DNA of 64,000 nt from positions 61,243,957-61,307,956 of the forward strand of contig NC_080428.1 of assembly GCF_029873635.1 (NCBI RefSeq). Reading direction: 5' to 3'. Origin of the DNA: Malania oleifera. Lineage: Eukaryota > Streptophyta > Magnoliopsida > Santalales > Ximeniaceae. The translations under genes were made by a program, and so were the position numbers. Below, one piece after another: positions 58,813 through 64,000 of the stretch; within the stretch, counting starts at the first letter, position 1; each line of letters opens with the position of its first letter. The notes below the pieces were generated by a model. It ran no database searches and was not told the origin of the DNA. It worked only from the letters and a program-made list of their open reading frames with translations.

Positions 58813-59469
58813 AACCATCAAACTGTCAAAATTTTCTCTCTCTTTTTCACCCACCAAATCTCTCGCCCACAAAATTAAGTATAGGTATCATGAAAGCCTA
58901 GGGGTTGGAGTACACTCACCTAAGACAAATTTGTAAGAGATTATATCCTATTGTATTGTCAATGAATGTAGTAAGGACGTGGTAGCTCCACTAGGAGGAT
59001 GGATCCAATACAATGTTGTCCATATTACCAATTTGCGCCCTTCCCAAGAAATGATGACACGTGTCATGAAATCACTAGTGAGAATTTATATTTTTTAAAA
59101 AAATATAAAAAAAAAAATGTTACACTTAGTTTCAGCACATTGCAGGTATACTTAATTATTAGTAGAGCGTTGTGTTTTTATTGCTCACATACTTGATGGA
59201 GTATATAAATAAAGAAAGAAAACATATTTGAAGTCACTTGTGCAGAGGAGCAGCAGGAGACCATCGATTGATTGACCAAATTAGTCGTCTGATGAATTCA
59301 TAATGCAAACATTTACATTCTATCTGAATTAGTCAACTGATTGGCCCAATTAGTTGACTGATTTACTCGGAACAACGAGACTGATTTCAAAATTTGAATT
59401 TGAGCGTTAATATGGTTGGGTGTTTGGAGGGAAGCCTCCGAAGTGTTATAAATATATCGCTAGCCTTAG
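57631..59469. other. AT-rich intergenic DNA without recognisable gene
   Basis: Around 57830-57990 short palindromic strings of the GGTTAATTCGGTTAATTAAC kind repeat, a pattern common in plant miniature repeats. A (TA)n(TG)n microsatellite lies at 58748-58811. A 65-codon frame at 58999-59196 has no family signature. I see no gene. Confidence 0.5.
58748..58811. repeat. (TA)n(TG)n compound microsatellite
   Basis: A run of TA dinucleotides passes into about 17 TG dinucleotides in AT-rich intergenic DNA. Confidence 0.9.
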
Positions 59470-60019
59470 TGACTAAGGTATTCCAATTTAGCAGGTTTTG
59501 ATGATAACAACCCATTCATGACCCTCAGGTTAACTAATATGTGCACTCTAGTTTAGTATAGGACAACAGGTCAATATTGGAGTAAGGACAAGGATAAGGT
59601 GAATTTCAAAGAAGCAATGGTCAAAGCTTACACAAAGAATACCCATGCACAACCAACTAAAGCCTTATAAAGTCTTACATATGTAATGACTTGAGTGTGA
59701 GGTAGAATTTCTTGTAACTCTTGTGTTTATGATATTAGTAAGAATAACTAGCAAGAGTTGAGCAAATACATATGCATATTAGTTCAATCTCGTATAGAAC
59801 ATCAAAATGAGTTTTCATATGTATTCTAATTCATACTAGTGCATAAGATATCAAAATGAGTTTTCAAAAGCATTATCATATACAAGATATCTTATAATCT
59901 ATTGGAAGTTCATAAGGATAAGTTTTAATCATCATTAGACTAATTAATATATTTTATAAACACTTGTCCTAGCTTGGTTTAATTCGTCAAAAGACATATT
60001 AGTTTGAGAAACAAAGCAA

Positions 60020-60255
60020 TTAGTCGACTAATTGACCTTACTCGTCGATTAATTAAAGCAGAAGCTAAATGAATTTTCAACCCAGTAAAATCGTTGACAA
60101 TTAGGGGTAATTCGTCGACGAATCGGGGTGAATTGTCGACAAATTTTTCTAGTAGCTAATTGTGTTTTTCCGCCCAGCAACTCGTCGACAATTAGAGGTA
60201 ATTCGTCGAAGAATTGGGACAACTCGTCGATGATTTGATGCAATTAGTCGACGAT
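60020..60255 (+). promoter_or_regulatory. 21-bp-phased TTCGTCGACGAA palindrome array in the copia LTR
   Basis: Site centres are near 60024, 60045, 60094, 60115, 60136, 60185, 60206, 60227 and 60248, every step being 21 bp except two gaps of 49. A TATA-like ACATAAATACAAG follows near 60360. Two helical turns per site place all sites of a block on one DNA face. Regulatory role inferred. Confidence 0.6.
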
Positions 60256-61500
60256 TTACATCGGGAAACCTGAAACAACGAGCTTAAAATGGCTAGTTTT
60301 TTGTTTGTCTTATCACATTGAATGCCCAACGATCAGATAACGGCTAGCTCATCCTTTTACACATAAATACAAGCTACTTGCATTTATTAAACAGATTGAT
60401 TAGTTATCAATTGTTTGTTGCATTCATTACATGTTATCATATTTGCTCAAAACTCTCTTGCTCTTTGTTCTTATTACATATCATTTGCTCAAGAGAGTAA
60501 TGTGAGGATTTACATTGTATTATCAGCTCAAGAAAGAGTATTCTCTGTATTCTCTATATTCATTATGATTGTTAATTGATTCTTGGTGAATCAGAGGTTA
60601 TTGGTAAACCACATTGAAGGAGGTTCTTGGTGAACTTTGTGAATTAGGTCTTGGTGAGTACCGGGGATTTGTTCTCGGGTTGTAAAGGCTTCTTCATCTT
60701 GAAAGGAGATTACATAGTTGATTTCGCAATCCTTGAGTTGGTCTCAAGGCATGGACGTAGCTAGGTGCCAAACCACGTTAAAATCACGGTGTCAAGCTCT
60801 CCTCTCTCTCATCTACTTTATTTACTTGTGTTATTTACTTTGCAAATAATTGTGATATAAACTACTTGCTTCTAGCCAAGTCTTATTATTTTGTAGAAAA
60901 ATATAGTATTCGCAAAAATAGTCTATCCACCCCCCTCTAGACGCACTCTTAGGCCGACAAGTGATATTAGAGCTAGTTGCTTGACTTTTAGAGTAATTTC
61001 TAGAATACAAAGATCAAATGGCGGATATGATTGAGGCACCACTCACCCAAGGACAACACTTTGATCGTCCACCAAAATTCAGTGGAAGCAACTACCCAGC
61101 ATGCAAAAACCGAATGACCATTTTCATTCAATCACACGATCTTAAAATGTGGTAAGTTATCACAAAGGGAGATTATAAATTCAAAGATGAAAAAGGTGAA
61201 TCTAAACAATTTGAGGAGTTTTCAGACACCGAATCGAGGTTAGTTCAACTTAATTTCAAGACAAAGAACTTTCTTTATTGTGCTATGAGTGATGAAGAAT
61301 ACAAACGTATTTGCGGGTGCAACATGACAAAGGAAATTTAGGATAAGCTCCAAGTAACATATAAAGGTACGTGTCAAGTTAAAAAATCTAAAATTTATAT
61401 GTTGGTAAAAGAATATGAAATGTTTAAAATGGAAGAAGGAGAATCAATTACTTCCATGTTTACTAATTTTACACATATAACAAATGGATTAAAAGCATTT

Positions 61501-62221
61501 TGTGAATTCCGGTGTTATCCCAAGAAGGGGGGTGAATTGGGTATTTTTAAAACTAAGTCGTTTAAGTTTTAATTTTGAAAATAATCAATTACAAACTTAC
61601 AAGCTACTTACAACTACCTCAATGTTTTTCAATTAATCAACCTAATGAATGATTTTATCAATCAACCTAATTTACCCATTAATTTTGATGATCTACTATA
61701 TATTTAAATTATTCACAATATTTACACAAATAAGATTACATGGAAATTAAATAGAGGTAAGGGTAAGAGAGATGCAAACTTGATTTTTACGAGGTTCGGC
61801 CTACCCCAGCCTACGTCCTCGCCTTGAGCAACTCACTCAAGGATTCCACTAAAAAATCCATTCCTTTAATAGGGATGGAGCTTCCCTTACAATCTACTAC
61901 TTACAAGAGGCGTAGCTTCCTCGTCAACCCCGATTCGCAGCCCGAACCATGAATACAAAATAATGAATACAATTTCTGCAAAACTCAAAAAGCTTCTAAC
62001 CAAGCTAGTGTGTACAAGATAAATCCTAGTACATAATCATATGATAAAACATAAAGCTTAATGAGTTTATGCAATGTGGTCAATGAATCCTTTTTATAAT
62101 CTTTGTATAAATATAGATATGACTATTCAGCTTCAAAGATTTAATTCAACTTGATGATCTTTGTAAAAATATTCGTAAATCAGTTTTGCTCCAAAGATCT
62201 AAATCAACAATATGATCTTCG

Positions 62222-62263
<42 letters not shown>

Positions 62264-63441
62264 CTCCAAAGATCAAAGACTTTAATTAATAAATTTTAGA
62301 AAATATCCCTCAAGAATATGTATTTAGGAGCTCTTAGAATTTTCAATCAAATAGTTTTTGCAATAAAAAAATATCAAGTCTTTGAATGAAAATAAAAACT
62401 TGAATATCACAAATATTCAACCTTTAGTAAAATCATTTCTCAAATAACTTTTTCAAGTAATAACACAAGGATTTTTCTTCTCAATAAAAATAGTAGATAT
62501 ATGAGTATGACAGATAAAAAATATTTGAGGTATATATATATATTGGAATCACAAACCAATCACTTATTTATCAAATCTCAATCACCATGGATTACTAGCT
62601 AGATGTGTAGATGAAATCCCTTTGAAAAAATGAGATGATTTGCCCAAAGAGTATGGATGTAGTAGAGTGTTGGCAAAGTCTTGGAATGGAGGCACACTTA
62701 GCACAAGATGTGAAATTAGGTCTCTAAAACTCTTGCTTCTTGTGTTTTTAGGGTTTTGGGAATGTTTAAATAATGTTATCGCCATCAAATTAATTGCTGG
62801 TCGTTGGATCATCTAGATTAAATATTAATCTATCCGTATTTGTGCTGGAACACCGTTCTATTCTGCGACCTTCGTCGACGAATGAGTACGTTCGTTGATG
62901 AGTGTACAACACTTGTTCGTCGACAAAGTCATGAGTTCTTCAACAAGAGCATTGTTTGAACTTTGTGGGCTCTCGGTATATTTTTGTCGACGAGAGAAAA
63001 CTGTTCATCGCCGAGTGACCTTCATACGTTCATCAACGAGGCCATGGGGTTCGTCGACGAGGCCTCTAAAATTTTGCCTCTAAAAATTTATTCAAACTAG
63101 AACTAATGTAAATGTATCTTTCATGAAATGCATGAGTCCTAAGGTCAGTCTAGGTAATATTTGAGATTCAAATTATATCATATGACATATGTAAATATAT
63201 TCAATTCTAAATACCCATTCCCATTGAAGATCTTGAACTTGAAACTTGCTTTTTCATCCTTTATTCTCCTAGTTCCATGGATTGAGCCAAGTGATATGTA
63301 CTTTAGATTCCTCGTAGCTTCCATATCAAGCTTACTATTTGTGCGTTATAAATCATAATCCTATTCACAAACTCAATTACACAGGTCAAATACCAAGTAA
63401 TTTGTCATTATCAAAATAGGATTGGACTCATAGAGTCAACA
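61501..63441 (-). mobile_element. Solo LTR, Sirevirus-type, inside Sirevirus gag
   Basis: 1941 bp, minus orientation: starts TGTTGACTCTATGAGTCC and ends CACCGGAATTCACA. The flanks are CATTT and CACTT, a target duplication with one difference. The gag reading resumes on the far side (MVGNILWKII and on, in another frame). Contains a (GT)n(GC)n tract at about 62226-62261 and the palindrome array at 62872-63060. Confidence 0.8.
62872..63060 (-). promoter_or_regulatory. Eight-site TTCGTCGACGAA palindrome array in a copia LTR
   Basis: Site centres are near 63054, 63033, 63008, 62988, then 62941, 62921, 62896 and 62876, with spacings 21, 25, 20, 47, 20, 25 and 20 bp. This is the same two-blocks-of-four layout as in the Ty3/gypsy LTR at 43525-43715, although the surrounding LTR is of copia type. 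Confidence 0.65.
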
Positions 63442-64000
63442 CACTTGGTAGGGAATATTCTATGGAAGATAATATGCATAAAGTCCTTCGATCATTATCG
63501 GAATCATGACATGCAAAATCAACAGCCATTGAAGAGCAAGGGATCTCTTAAAGATTATCTTGATGAGCTGATCAGATATCTCATGACTTATGAGATCAAA
63601 AAGAAAAATTCAACTCTTGAAGTAGAAAAGCCCACAAAGACATCGGACATCACTTTAAAATTAGCAAGGAGACAATAAGAAGTACAAAGCCATGAATGCA
63701 ACCGAATGGGATGAACTAGACGGGCTTTCAGCAGATGAAGAAAATGAAGATGAAGTAGCAAACTTCAGTCTCATGGCGAAGGATCAAGATGAGGTTAGTT
63801 CCGATGATGAATAATTTCCTTCTTACGAGGAATTAAAAGATAATTGTAGAAAATTATATGATAAGTTAGTTGCAATTAAAAGAAAAAATAAACATCTTGA
63901 AGAAATGCACTCAAAATGCAAGCAAAAGGAGATATGTCTTTGTTCTACTTTAAAAGAAGAAAATGCATCTCTTAAAATAAAAAATGAAAAACTTGTTAAA

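Larger units (their letters stand above)
59470..64000 (+). mobile_element. Sirevirus (Ty1/copia), 5' part, running off the right edge
   Basis: The LTR is at about 59470-60959 (start tentative, end GGCCGACA). A primer-binding-like TGATATTAGAGC follows two bases later. Gag starts at 61019 (MADMIEAPLTQGQHFDRPPK) and shows CAMSDEEYKRICGCNMTKE, QVTYKGTCQVKKSKIYML and YEMFKMEEGESITSMFTNF, typical of Sirevirus-type gag. Gag resumes after the inserted solo LTR with SLKDYLDELIRYLMTYEIKKK-like sequence at about 63.55 kb. Pol would lie beyond the window. Broken, with several lesions visible in the part present. Confidence 0.8.

Overview
The window is nuclear DNA of a seed plant, most probably a woody eudicot. 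The evidence is two intact plant-specific membrane-protein genes set in AT-rich DNA, surrounded by layered LTR retrotransposons of clades typical of plants (Ty3/gypsy Tekay-type chromoviruses, an Athila-like LTR, Ty1/copia Sireviruses and other copia). The species cannot be fixed from sequence alone. By eye about two thirds of the 64 kb is LTR-element DNA.

Layout. 1-5840: three retroelements nested one inside another (LTR Z in the gag of element Y, Y in LTR X), all running off the left edge. 5912-7840: a short non-autonomous LTR element with 179/197-bp LTRs. 9417-11447: a solo Sirevirus-type LTR. 11.7-15.8 kb: an old copia relic on the minus strand. 16545-16972: a small solo LTR. 17.9-33.5 kb: a gene island free of recognisable LTR elements. 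33580-57625: a minus-strand gypsy element opened by three later insertions, namely solo LTRs at 38382-40552 and 40639-42886 and a full plus-strand Tekay-type element at 43469-54216. That last element itself holds a solo Athila-like LTR (46275-47923). Nearly all these insertions have 5-bp target-site duplications that can be read directly. 59470-64000: a plus-strand Sirevirus leaving the right edge, with another solo LTR (61501-63441) in its gag.

Host genes. The island holds two convergent genes, each with its coding region in one exon: a DUF2921 multi-pass membrane protein (17942-20767, +) and a callose synthase of the CALS11/GSL1 type (26185-31539, -). They are about 5.4 kb apart tail to tail. 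The callose synthase has a likely 94-bp 5'UTR intron, an upstream mini-ORF and a TATA-like box, with a Tourist-like MITE beyond its promoter. Nothing in the sequence links the two genes functionally.

The most unusual signal is regulatory. Just upstream of the TATA box, LTRs of two different superfamilies carry arrays of the CpG-rich palindrome TTCGTCGACGAA with the same spacing rule: sites alternate about 21 and 25 bp apart (a 46-bp period), in two blocks of four separated by about 47 bp. A copia LTR carries a strict 21-bp version, and two other Sirevirus-type LTRs carry a related GGTCGACC version arranged in pairs about 32-33 bp apart.
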